Positions 24,817-34,889 of a stretch of DNA of 64,000 nt are shown here, one piece after another. The number at the start of each line of letters is the position of its first letter. Position 1 is the first letter of the stretch. The stretch comes from Cryptomeria japonica (taxonomy: Eukaryota > Streptophyta > Pinopsida > Cupressales > Cupressaceae). The translations under genes and the position numbers were made by a program. The notes below the pieces were generated by a model. It ran no database searches. It was not told where the DNA came from and saw nothing but the letters and a program-made list of their open reading frames with translations. The stretch spans positions 124,621,140 to 124,685,139 of the forward strand of contig NC_081410.1 of NCBI RefSeq assembly GCF_030272615.1. The letters are read 5' to 3'.

Positions 24817-25858
24817 TCACCATTTTTTTGAACCACCATCTACAATCTCAACATGCCCTGAAGGGCTATGAGAGCGGTGTAGAAAATGTGGAGAAGAAAT
24901 TGCAAACACAACCTATGGAGTGTGCACCCAAGAAGGGCAAGAAACATCCTTAGAAGAAGCATTCCCCTATTGAGCAGGATTTGAAACTGAAGTAGAAGCC
25001 ACCTGGGAGGACAAAGACTGCATAGGAGGATCCATCGTCGGTTGAGAACTAGAACCAACAGGAGTCTTTTGGGCCAAAACCCTGGGGGTTTTACCTTTAC
25101 GAACCATAGTGGTCCATTCATCCTTCTTGGCTCCCTCCATAGGTCGAGAGCCAGACTCCTTAACAAGGGGTTTTAATTTTGGAGTTGCCAAGGGACAATC
25201 CTTGATCTTATGATCCACTGACTGGCATTGATAACAAGTGTTGGGTAGGTTCAGATAAAGCACCTTCTGGGTGAAGGTGTTACCGCCCACTTGAATATCA
25301 ACAGTTTCTTTCGAGTCGCAAGAAAGTTCGACCTCAACACATCCCCTCTTTCGAGGGCGAGCATTAAAAAAATGGCTTGGCTTGAGGCAAACAACTTTGC
25401 CAACAGACTGAGCAATGGTTTGCATGAAAGGCCAACAAGGCAAAGGGAGACCAGGGAACTCAACCCAAACTGGAACTTATAATTTTTTGTCATCTAAGAC
25501 AGAAAAATCATGAGACCAATGCTGGAAAACTAGAAGGGATGACCTAACAGTCCACGGACAATGGGAGAGAATAGCTTCCACATGGGAAGGGTTTGAAAAG
25601 CGAAACAAAAAAAACCTTTTGTGAGACTTTGGATGCCATCAAGCCTAACCCCATGTGGAGACCAGGCTTTGGCAACCCAATCACGAAGCATGCTTTCAAG
25701 AGGGATCCTAACCACAAAATAACCTATCAAAGTACATTTTTCAAGCCAGTCACATGCATTGTCAAAATCCTGAACAGGAAGTCCAACATCAAGCGAGGAC
25801 ATACCTCACGAAACACTTTTGGAACAAACTTGCAAGGGCGTTTTCTTGGGGGCGCCAT
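24817..25858 (-). pseudogene. LINE ORF1: RNA-binding protein relic with zinc knuckle
   Basis: The likely start is ATG at 25858 (MAPPRKRPCKF). At least one frameshift separates it from the long segments at 25530-25802 and 24967-25443; the frame ends in TGA at 24817-24819. 25530-25802 resembles the DUF4283-type domain of plant LINE ORF1 proteins (VAKAWSPHGVRLDG). 24967-25443 contains a CCHC knuckle (CYQCQSVDHKIKDCP) near 25190-25236, followed by a Ser/Pro/Lys tail. It should bind the LINE RNA. It lies about 80 bp upstream of ORF2, the usual arrangement. Confidence 0.75.
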
Positions 25859-26030
25859 GAGGGTTCATTACAACAACTCCATCACTAGTATCAACTGTTG
25901 GGCTAAAGTTGGCCGAAGCCATAATAAACACAAAAATCCCATAGTAAATGCGGTCTGAAACAATCAGGACAGAATACGCAACCTCAAACCCTAACAGAGC
26001 TCATTCCATGGATGACTACTTTCATTGTTC

Positions 26031-26045
26031 TACTTTTTATTATTT
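26031..26045. repeat. LINE target-site duplication, right (15 bp)
   Basis: Exact copy of 20260-20274 at the 5' end of the minus-strand LINE. Confidence 0.65.
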
Positions 26046-26557
26046 AACTATACAATCAGTCAACAATTGTTTGCATTAAAGATAAAGTTTTGCCTTCTTC
26101 TCCTTTGCCTACTATGGCCTTAACCCCTTCTTATTGTTAATGTTGATGTCGTTAATCGTAATACCCTCAATATTATGTTGGGAGAGTAATAGTGTAATCA
26201 TTCATTCTCCTTCATCTCTGATGTATTCTAATAATGATCCAACAAATATTAATGTCTTTTGATGTGTCATGGGAAGGAAATATTATTTATTATGAGATCC
26301 AAGAAAAGCATATATAGTGATTGCATTTGATGAACTCCTCATGTCTAATTTATATTACTCTCCTCTCTCAATCTCAATAACTACTTGGATGTTGGTCATC
26401 TAAGAATATAAACTTATATCCAATCTAGATAATGCCTTATCCATTGGCATCCTGCTAAAATGGTATTCTTTGATGGCACCCTTTGAAACATTTAAAATGT
26501 AAACATAAAACCTTAAACAATTAATACAAATATTGGAAAAGTAAGAACACATAATTT
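26046..26557. other. Short non-coding interval
   Basis: About 510 bp between the LINE and the NLR relic; nothing recognised. Confidence 0.5.
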
Positions 26558-27278
26558 TTAGAGCATACAATTAAGAGGTAGATGTGCAAGGTTCAACAAT
26601 GATTTCAACCCTTCACATGCAGTTGCTTCAAAAACTAGTTGCTTTAAATCTATTTCATTTAGATTCCACATAGTGGCAACTTTCAATGATTGGAGTCTGG
26701 GACAAATCTAATCCGTAAAAATCTATTATTTCAAGGCTAGTCATACAGCTGCCTGTACAAGCATCCAAACTAATTGAATCGCTGCCTTTGCTCAAATTCA
26801 AATTCCCATTGAATCTCTGCCTTTTCTTGGACCATAAACTCAATGTTCTAAGATTACTAAGTTGTTTAATTGATTCTATAAGGAATGTTGTATCAGTGTT
26901 CTGTAAAGAGTTGATTATTCTTAATTTTTCCAAATGACAGAACATTGCTATTAAATCTGGAAGCTTTTGCAAGGAGGGAGACTTCAAAATTTCCACCCTT
27001 CTCAACTTGAAACTGACTTGGCATTCATAGCTACTCTTCAAAAAATGAAGTAAATAACCTTCGACCAAACAAGTATTCTAATTTCTGAAATGACTTGTTA
27101 CCATCAAAGAATGGTGAAATACCTGAGTATTGGTCTGCAACTATTGATGAAAACTTCTCCACATTTCTTCCATGTGGCAAACAGATAAATAATGCAATTT
27201 TCATACAAGAATACATCAAGTAATTTCTTTTGATTTGCCACTATGGTTTACAATTTCAAGCCCAATGAGGTTAGTCTT

Positions 27279-27291
27279 AAAAAAACCATTT
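27279..27291. repeat. SINE target-site duplication, left (13 bp)
   Basis: AAAAAAACCATTT; identical to 27594-27606. Confidence 0.7.
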
Positions 27292-27593
27292 TTTAATGGA
27301 GGTTCAGACCTGTGAGCTGCCAGTCCAGCAAGGGCATGAATCCCGTGAGCTGCCAGCCCAACGAGGGCCTACATGAAGTAGTTTTTGCCACCTGATATAG
27401 GGGCTCGATCTAGTATGCTAAGCCTCTTTGGCTAAGAGCCAAGGATTGAGGGGTATCCATTCCACCAAATTCTCCCAAGGCACGATCCTGACCTCATCCC
27501 TTATGATGTCAAAGCCTTGCACTCAACAATACTTGATCCCTGGTGGGCTCATTTAGAGCCTTTCAACTTCACCAATAGACTAAGGGCCCATTG
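27292..27593 (-). mobile_element. tRNA-type SINE inserted in the NLR relic
   Basis: 302 bp between identical 13-bp repeats. On the minus strand, the first ~50 bases hold a good pol III box A (TGGTGAAGTTG). About 25 bases on is a weak box B-like GGGATCAAGTA; a better box B consensus match, GATCGAGCCC, lies further in. The 3' part repeats the phrase GGGCTGGCAGCTCACGGG (second copy GGACTGGCAGCTCACAGG). It ends in a short A-rich tail. It separates the ARC and LRR parts of the NLR pseudogene. Confidence 0.7.
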
Positions 27594-27606
27594 AAAAAAA
27601 CCATTT
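27594..27606. repeat. SINE target-site duplication, right (13 bp)
   Basis: Exact copy of 27279-27291. Confidence 0.7.
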
Positions 27607-28900
27607 GAATTCCCTATAAAGTAAGTAATAGTGATTTGGAGGGAGGAATCCTTGAATGAATCGAAACATTTACCCTTTGTTTTTGTTATGATTTGTTTAA
27701 ATCCTTGTGCTTCCTTCATATAAGGATTAGGATTAAATGTGTGGTTGGCTGAATTTTTTTATGAAATCAAATAAATTGAAATGTTTTTTTAAGAGCTTTC
27801 TATAGTTTTAGTTGTATAATTTAAAGAAACAACATACCATAGATCCATGAATTTGTGGCCTTCACATATGGGGAGGCCCCAAGTCATCTGCCAATTGCCT
27901 TTCGAGATCATGAAGGAGATTGTGCTTTTCAAATTTGCACCAATTCATTTCAATTAGGCACTTATCTTGAAGGGTTTGAATTGCATGTTGAATGTTCCAA
28001 CTGGAAGTGGCCCAACTTGACATAGCTATACATTTTATATTAGTCATGAATTTCTTATTGAATAAACAAGCAATGTCTATAAAAATATGTTTCTCCTCTT
28101 GGTCCAAACCATCAAAGCTAAAATTAATTCTTTGCATTATATTCTTAGGTTGGATTTTCGTAACTTTTTCCAATTGTATCTCCCAATAATACTCATCCCT
28201 CCCATGAAGGTGGGTGCCCAAAACTTTGAGTTAGAGAGGCAATCCATCATAGAATTGCACGAAGCTCTCAACCAATTTATCATATGCAATGGGAGATTCT
28301 TGTCCATGGAAAGCATGGCTACATAAGAGATCTTTAGCATGATCCTAGTTCAATCCCTTTATCTTATAATGGATGTCTACATGTATTAACGTACTTTTGT
28401 CGTAGGTTATAATAATTACTAGGCTACTAAAGTTGAGCATACCTTGAGGTAACAATGCATCCAACTATTCTAAATGATCAATATCATCTAGGACTATAAG
28501 AAAATTCAAATTCCTTACTCTTCCCAAAAAATCCTTTAGCTTTTGATTCCATGGTCCACACTACTAATTTTAGAGCTTCAATCTCTTGTTCTTTAGAGAA
28601 AATATATTCTAAGAACTAACTTTGCTACGAGTACAATTCATCTCTAACATGTGATTCTCGCACATCAGAGATAAAAGATGATTCATGGTAGCCTGAACTC
28701 TTCCTATTAAATAATTCTTTTATGAGGGTGGTCTTTCCAAACCTCCCAAGTATATAGATACTTGCTATCATGACCTCATCCATAGTTTTGGGTCTCTTGT
28801 GTTTCCTTGTCTTTGAACAAATTTCAAAATATTAAATGAGTTCAACACATTGAATCAGATATTTTGCAATATCTAATGGTGTCATATGAAAAAGAATTAA

Positions 28901-29501
28901 CAAGATGCCTTTATAAAGGGTTGTATAAGTAATTTAGTGATTAGGTCAATCTCCAATCATCAAATTGAAGCACGAGGACCAAAAACCATTGGTGAGGGAA
29001 AGTGCACTAACCCATTTTAATTAGCAATTGTTTAAGGAGGATCATGGTGCCTAGGGTGCCCTAGGCACCCCTGTCCTCCAAAAATAGGGCAAGGTTGGAT
29101 TCAGAAGGGAACAATCCCACAATGGGGTCGACTTAGCCATGCATCCATGTGACATCAAATTTGATACAAAAATGCCTAAAATAGACCTAGGGGAGAACTA
29201 GCAAGAGTCACACTAAAGTAGGGGCACAAAAGGGTGGTGTAAATTTTACACAGTTACAATTTAAGATGCTACAAATAGAAAAAGAAGGAGATGAGGAGAG
29301 GTGGGTGTAGATAGGTGTAAGGTGGGAGGGATATCATGATCTAAGTAGACCTATAAAGAGAGGAAGAGAGTTTCCAAGAGGGAAAGGATAAGAGGGATAC
29401 ACGTTAATAATATAAAATGTTATATCAAGCACGTATATAATATTTTTTAAATATATTTATATTAATATCATAAATTATATCATATTATATATATTAGTTA
29501 T
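28901..29501. other. Non-coding interval before the solo LTR
   Basis: No gene seen. It holds the palindrome at 29046-29069 and, from about 29400, very AT-rich DNA that was probably the LTR insertion target. Confidence 0.5.
29046..29069. repeat. 24-bp palindrome
   Basis: Arms GGTGCCTAGGG and CCCTAGGCACC are perfect inverted copies around a 2-base centre (TG). No function assigned. Confidence 0.7.
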
Positions 29502-30874
29502 TGTAGTCACATAGAACTGTCAACTTAATTAATGAATATTTACTATTTATTTGATTAATAAACCATCAATAACCAGTTAATTAAATTAATTCATCCTCAA
29601 ACCATTCTCCTATTAATTAAATAAATTATTCAATTTATTTAAATTAATTCATTTAGCCACATTATAAAAACAATCAATTAAATAAATAAACATATTTATT
29701 TAATTTAACCCCTCTCATCATTTAAATAAATAAACAAATATTTATTTAAATCACTAAAATTACCCCCCCAACTTGCATTTTCCTACAAATGCAAGTTGCA
29801 CCTATTTGATTGAAATAATGAATTTTATTTTAATTAAAATCCCATTTCCCCTCACCCACCAAATCCACTTGCTCTTCTAACCACTCTCTAGACTCTTCTG
29901 GCCACCTTCTAGACTCTTCTAACCCCTTCCTAATTAGCCTAACCCATCCCCTAAACATTGTCACATTCCTAAGCAACTTGGAGTCACTTCTCAAAGCCTT
30001 GAAAGTATTTAAAAAGCATTCAATGCTTTGTGTCTCCAACAAGTTAACCCCCAAAGTCTCCCATACCATTAATGGTTCTTACATAACCATTTATGGTTAA
30101 CTCCACTTGTCTACATGGGAATCTCCACTAACTCTTGCACAAGAGTTTGTACATCGGATAATGGCATTATCCTTGGATAATAGTTTTATCTAATAACTCA
30201 AGCTTAACCAAACCCCCTAGGGTAACCCTCAGGTCATGTCAAGCATTTAATGTTTCTTCCCTCTCCTCTCAAGCCATCTCATGATGACATTTGTCATCTT
30301 GGGATTGGGTTGAAAGCCCTCACATGGACCATAAGCCTTTCAATCTCGACCCTTGTTGAGATTACTCAATATCAACCATCCATTGCTCTGTTTTTCCTAT
30401 AAATAGAGCCCATTCCTTCACAATCCAGATCCAAAAATCTTGCATGCGTCTAAGTTATAGTGAATTTAGGAGAGTATTTTAGCATAATCTACATTTGTCT
30501 TTTTGGTTAAAATTAACAATAGCATTTAATTAACTAATATTTCTCTAGTTGTTAGCTTGCATTTGCACACTTTCATAATCATATCACAATCTTGAATCTC
30601 CATAAGACTTCCATAGTAGTGCACAACTGAGAGCTACACTCACGTGGAACTTGGAGAGGAGAGGAACAAGGGAGGAGCAACTATGAGCATCTTGGTTAGC
30701 ATTTGGAGGAGTATAGTTTATCTATTCTATGTTTCTATGCTTTCCATTTCATGCTTAATAACTCTCTTGATATGCATATTTAGGATAGTCTTTTGTTGCT
30801 AACACTAACGTTTTCTTCTTGTGCTCTTGTGTGTTCTCATCAAACAGATTTCTAGTCCTTTTTGCAGAGCGTCA
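29502..30874 (+). mobile_element. Solo LTR of the giant gypsy family
   Basis: Starts TGTAGTCACATA and ends near GCAGAGCGTCA, about 1.37 kb. It follows the same order of blocks as the minus-strand 3' LTR at 41101-42560: AT-rich TTAATTAAATAA stretches, CCTCACCCAC, CTTCTAACC, CCTATAAATAGAGCCC, then a U5-like end. No polypurine tract precedes it and no primer site follows, so it is a solo LTR rather than part of a full element. The flanking pentamers GTTAT and GTAAT differ at one base. A TATA box lies at 30398-30406. Confidence 0.65.
30398..30406 (+). promoter_or_regulatory. LTR TATA box
   Basis: TATAAATAG within CCTATAAATAGAGCCC; the same block occurs inverted at about 41574-41590 in the related LTR. 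Confidence 0.6.
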
Positions 30875-31498
30875 GTAATATATACAAATAAATATATATT
30901 AAATAAAATATATAATGTATATTGTAAATTCATTGATTATATCTAGACTGAGTTGTGCTTCAATCTTATAAGATGATCCATACGACCTTAATCCTCTCTT
31001 TTTTGGTGCATGACTGTTGAAAGGATTCATTTTCACAATTTTTTGACATGGAGGCCTTGCAAAGAATAAAAAATATTTTAAGGACTTTTTGCTTCCATGA
31101 TGCATGTTCGAAGGTTAAAACAAGTTTGTTACATTCTTTTCAAATACTTTTACATTTAGAAGAAGCCACCCTATAGAAGGCCCCACATGAAAGATACATG
31201 GAGAACTTGAACAAGTTGCGTGGAAGCCTCATGAAAGTCTAAGCTCAAGCCACTGGATACCACTCAAGAAATGTTATTGAATAGCTACATTTCCCAAACA
31301 TATGGGTCCACCAAGATTATGAAGGATTTTTAGAAATCCATGGTGAAAAATGTCAACTTTTGAGCCAAGCGAAGATTTCATAAGCCCTTGATTCAAAGAG
31401 GAAATGTAGGCACACCCTTGGCTAGTAGAAAAAAGAATTAATCTAGACACCCAATAGATTCAAAAGAGAATATATGAAAAAAAATTCTAAAGCAAGTT
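30875..31498. other. Non-coding interval
   Basis: No coding or repeat signal that I can support. Confidence 0.45.
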
Positions 31499-32140
31499 GT
31501 AGGGTATGTATAGGATCACGAGGGCCCAAAAAGTGGCGATATTTTGACTAAAGTCCTGATTCATAGGTTGATTCAAAAATATTTATAACTTTCAAATGAT
31601 ATCATATTTTTTGAATTCAAAAAATACATCACATTATATGCTCTGTATACTATAGGATTAAAAAAAAAATTGAAGCTTGTAAAGTTTTGACAAAGTTATG
31701 GTGGTCAAACATATAGGTTTTTATATTTTTAAAAAGGTGTAAAAAAATTATAATTAATTATATATTTAAAAAAAAAAAAAAAAAAGTGTGTCACATCCAG
31801 ACATCAGTCTTTTACTTATATCTAAAATATTATAAAAAAAATTATGATTTGATTGTGGTTGGGGTGGTTAGATAGACACCTGCTTCTTATCTTTTTCCTG
31901 AAATTTTAGTACTACTACATTAAAATTTCAACTTTTTGTCAAATAGATTCTTTTTTTTAGAAAACAACTAGTAGCTTACAAATTACATTCAATTTCTACA
32001 AAATATTTTCTTACCTATTTTTCAAATAATGTTGGTAACTTATTCGATTTTTTATGTCAAGTTGCCTAACTTTGCTTTTCTAATTTTCATTGCCACTTAA
32101 GGGCCTGTGTTGGCCCCCAATGATCCTGCACATACCCTAC
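31499..32140. mobile_element. MITE-like element with GTAGGGTATG terminal repeats
   Basis: 642 bp. The first 20 bases, GTAGGGTATGTATAGGATCA, match the reverse complement of the last 20 (GTAGGGTATGTGCAGGATCA) at 18 positions. Further inward, GGGCCC/GGGCCT and AGTGGC blocks are also inverted. No coding capacity. No exact target duplication found. A second partial copy lies at 40868-41100. Confidence 0.65.
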
Positions 32141-32602
32141 ATGCTAAAGTCATTTTCCTAAAAAGTGATTAAAAATCTAGGTGTTTCTCATGCCTAGATT
32201 TAAGAAGAGAGAATAATGCAAAGATCCATCATGTGGAAATTAAGTTACAATGGTCATCATTGTTTGATGAACATGCAATGAGTATGCGGAGGAGGATTCA
32301 ACTGCAAAAATTAGTTTGATTCTTAGGAATTATCTCTTTAAAAGCCTTCAAGAATTATTGTAATAGGAGTTCAACACTTTAAAAAATAAAGATTTTGTAA
32401 TCTCCTTTCTAATCAAAAAGTAAAAGAATGTTTCTAAGTTCAGTAATTTGCGTTTATTTGACATTAGCATGTTTGTTCTTAGGTTGGGTATTGGATTGTG
32501 CCTTTTTTTGCCTTTCTCTTGTTTTACTTAGGTTTGCATGCTTTGTGTCACTTTGATTTAGAAGCAATTGGCTTCTTTGTTTAATGTTAGCTATGTGAAG
32601 AA
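32141..32602. other. Non-coding interval before LTR element
   Basis: No gene seen; a T-rich stretch (32495-32530). It is separated from its presumed original neighbour (39366 onwards) by the LTR element. Confidence 0.45.
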
Positions 32603-33404
32603 TGCTGGCAGATGCACACTCCAATGAGAAATTGTAGGTGATTGAAGGTATTGTCATTGATGGCAACCTTACAATCATGTGATACTGGCAGTTAGACACA
32701 TACACCAACACTGGTAGACTCAACATTGGCATATAGAACACCGGCACTGAAAAGAAGAATACCGGCATCCTGGCCGACAACAATTTTGTGTAAATGCATT
32801 TTGTAATTAATTGTAAAAACTTTTGTAAAGATGACATGGCAGATTGTAAAATGACTCATATATATAAGAGACATTGTAGATCATTTAGTAAGAAAAAAAA
32901 GATATGATACGAAATATAATAGAAGGTAGCAGACCTAATATGTGAATTATTGGTTAAGGGTTTTTGTATGTAGCAGAGCTTAAACCGGTACTGGATCTGG
33001 CATAGCAGATGCTAATTTGAAGCAGTACAAGACATTGGATTTGTATAATCCATTTTTGTAAGTCAGTGAGACTTCCTTTGTAATTGAGCAGTGAGCTCTA
33101 GGAACTTGGCCTTCTTGCATGTGCAGGCCCCTTTTGTAAATCAGTAATATTCCCTTATTGGCTAGTAAGTGAATATTGTGGGTAACAAATCCCACCGAGC
33201 TTTTTCCCACACTGGGTTTCCTCGTCAAAATATTGTGTTATGGTGTGCATCCTATGTTGTGATTATTGTTCTTACTTGCTGCATTAATTTTGGTTTACCG
33301 GTACACTGTTTTGATATGCTTTTTGTGTTATAAGTTAAGAAAGTTTTATTACCGGTCAAATACTGATTCACCCCCCCCTCTCAGTATCTTTGGGAATCCT
33401 AACA
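32603..33404 (+). repeat. 5' LTR of pol-less element
   Basis: Starts TGCTGGCAGATG, ends CCTAACA. It aligns along its length with 38570-39365 with mostly single-base differences. Includes a CCGGTA-rich part and a C-run before the end. Confidence 0.85.
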
Positions 33405-33406
33405 AT

Positions 33407-33418
33407 TGGTATCAGAGC
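33407..33418 (+). other. Primer-binding site, initiator Met tRNA
   Basis: TGGTATCAGAGC, two bases after the LTR; the classical plant iMet-tRNA complement. Confidence 0.85.
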
Positions 33419-33475
33419 CTGGTCCTCTATTTTCAAAAGCCTAATAGCTTGAGGAAGATCTTGACATCGGTAGAG

Positions 33476-34415
33476 ATGGAAAACCTAATGAAGCAGTTCG
33501 AAACAACTCTTTTAGACTATGATGTAGAAAAGGTGAAGAATATCAAACTTGAAGATGATCTAAAGGCTGCATAGGATATTATTCAAGGACTTCAAGAAAA
33601 TATTACTATTGCAAGGAATAAGAGAAGAGAACTTTGTGAAAAGATGCAGAACAGTGATGATGAAAAGGAAACTCTTAATGATCTAGTGAACAAGTTGAGA
33701 CAAGAAAACACTACAATGAAGAATGAGATGCAAGATATGACCATGAGATTTTATAAAGAAATTGAAGATAGAAAGAAGAATGAAGATGACTTGGTTATAA
33801 GACTGAATGATGCTGGAAATGAAAACACAAGACTTAGTCATGAAAATGATATTTTGAAGACAAATTTGATGCATACACAAAATGACACAAATGAACTCAT
33901 GAGACAGAAAGGAATCTTGGAAAGGGAATTGGCTGCTGCAAATCAACACAAGGAGAAATTCAAGAAAAGCTCAGAAGAACTTGGTGACATGCTGAAGAAT
34001 CAGAAACCTAATGGTGATACAAATGGCCTTGGCTTCGAAGTTGGTGAAAGCTCCGGTACTGCAAACAATCTTGATCATAGCAAACCGGTAAGACAACCTA
34101 ATGCTTACAAATTAATGGGAAATGCTTTAACTGCAACAAATATGGTCATAGAGAAAATTAGTGTAGATCTAGAAACTATCAGAACACTAATACACCCACT
34201 AGTCAATGTTGTAAGTGCAACAAAATTGGTCATAATTCAGAAAATTGCAGAATGAATGTAAGATGTTATGTTTGTGGAAGATTTGGACACTTATCTAATC
34301 AATGCAAAACACAAACTGACATAGGTTATGGGAAATCTATTCAGAAAAACAATGTGACCTGTTATGCTTGTAACAAGATTGGACATATTGCAAAATTTTG
34401 TAGAAGGCACCACTG
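33476..34415 (+). pseudogene. gag-like protein with coiled coil and four zinc knuckles
   Basis: ATG at 33476 starts a frame that reads through a TAG near 33572 and continues to about 34108. This part is a highly charged, Asn/Lys/Glu-rich coiled-coil-like region (LVNKLRQENTTMKNEMQ). A one-base shift near 34108-34112 moves to the frame carrying four CCHC knuckles: CFNCNKYGH..C, CCKCNKIGHNSENC, CYVCGRFGHLSNQC and CYACNKIGHIAKFC (34123-34401). A TAG (34159-34161) sits inside the first. It should be a nucleocapsid-type RNA-binding protein. The canonical gag capsid domain is not obvious. Confidence 0.7.
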
Positions 34416-34889
34416 ACAAATAACAAAGGTCCTAGCTTGAAAGGTAAAGAAAAGGTTGAAGAAGTAAAATAAGAATTCTCAAAACAATGGATTAGAAAGT
34501 CAGATCAGAATGTTGATGGGAATACTCCTCCACCGGCAAAATAGAGTATCACTCCATCGATAGGAGACTCTTCATCTAATTGAAGGAAAATCCTTTGGGG
34601 GTTTAGCAACATAATGAAAAATATGCTATTATTCCCTCAGTTGATGGTAAGAAGTTAAAATGCTTATATACCGACATATGAGTTTAAGTTATGACTTAAC
34701 CGACAAGCATTAAATGTGGTAGTTGGTGAAAATAACATTATAAAACAAGTGTTTTGGCTCCATTTTCATTTCACTGAGCATTCAAATCTTTGAGAGCGCA
34801 AAATTTCCCAAGGGAAGGCATTCTTAGTGAAGAAGTGAAGCAATTCATCCAAGCATTCGTCCTTAAGGTAGATTGAGGTATTTATAACC
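34416..34889 (+). other. Spacer between gag and the second gene
   Basis: About 470 bp with only short open runs; it may contain the second gene's own leader, as no open frame links it to gag. Confidence 0.4.

Larger units (their letters stand above)
20275..26030 (-). mobile_element. Near full-length LINE retrotransposon
   Basis: 5,756 bp between 15-bp direct repeats. On the minus strand it has a ~170-bp leader, ORF1 (nucleic-acid binding, zinc knuckle), ORF2 (APE-type endonuclease, reverse transcriptase, C-terminal zf-RVT-like region) and a short 3' UTR ending near 20275. Gene order is that of plant L1-clade LINEs. ORF2 keeps one frame throughout but has many in-frame stops, so the copy is dead yet not rearranged. 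Confidence 0.85.
26558..28900 (-). pseudogene. TIR-type NLR (NB-LRR) resistance gene relic
   Basis: Reading leftwards, NB-ARC motifs appear in order. P-loop is ILGRFGKTTLIKELF (about 28715-28765), RNBS-A-like SSFISDVRE (about 28660), kinase-2 FLIVLDDIDHLE (28468-28503) and RNBS-B-like LVIIITYDKSTL (about 28400). A GLPL/KVLGTHLHG segment lies near 28220-28240, and the ARC block FDGLDQEEKHIFIDIACLF within 27862-28221. After a 300-bp SINE insertion come leucine-rich segments (LPDLIAMFCHLEKLRI, 26655-27068). A shifted frame (LKQLVFEATACEGLKSL) ends in TAA at 26558-26560. The aspartate closing kinase-2 and FIDIACLF indicate the TIR class, but no TIR domain is seen upstream of 28900. Several stops and frameshifts kill it. 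Intact relatives are intracellular immune receptors that bind ADP/ATP. Confidence 0.8.
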
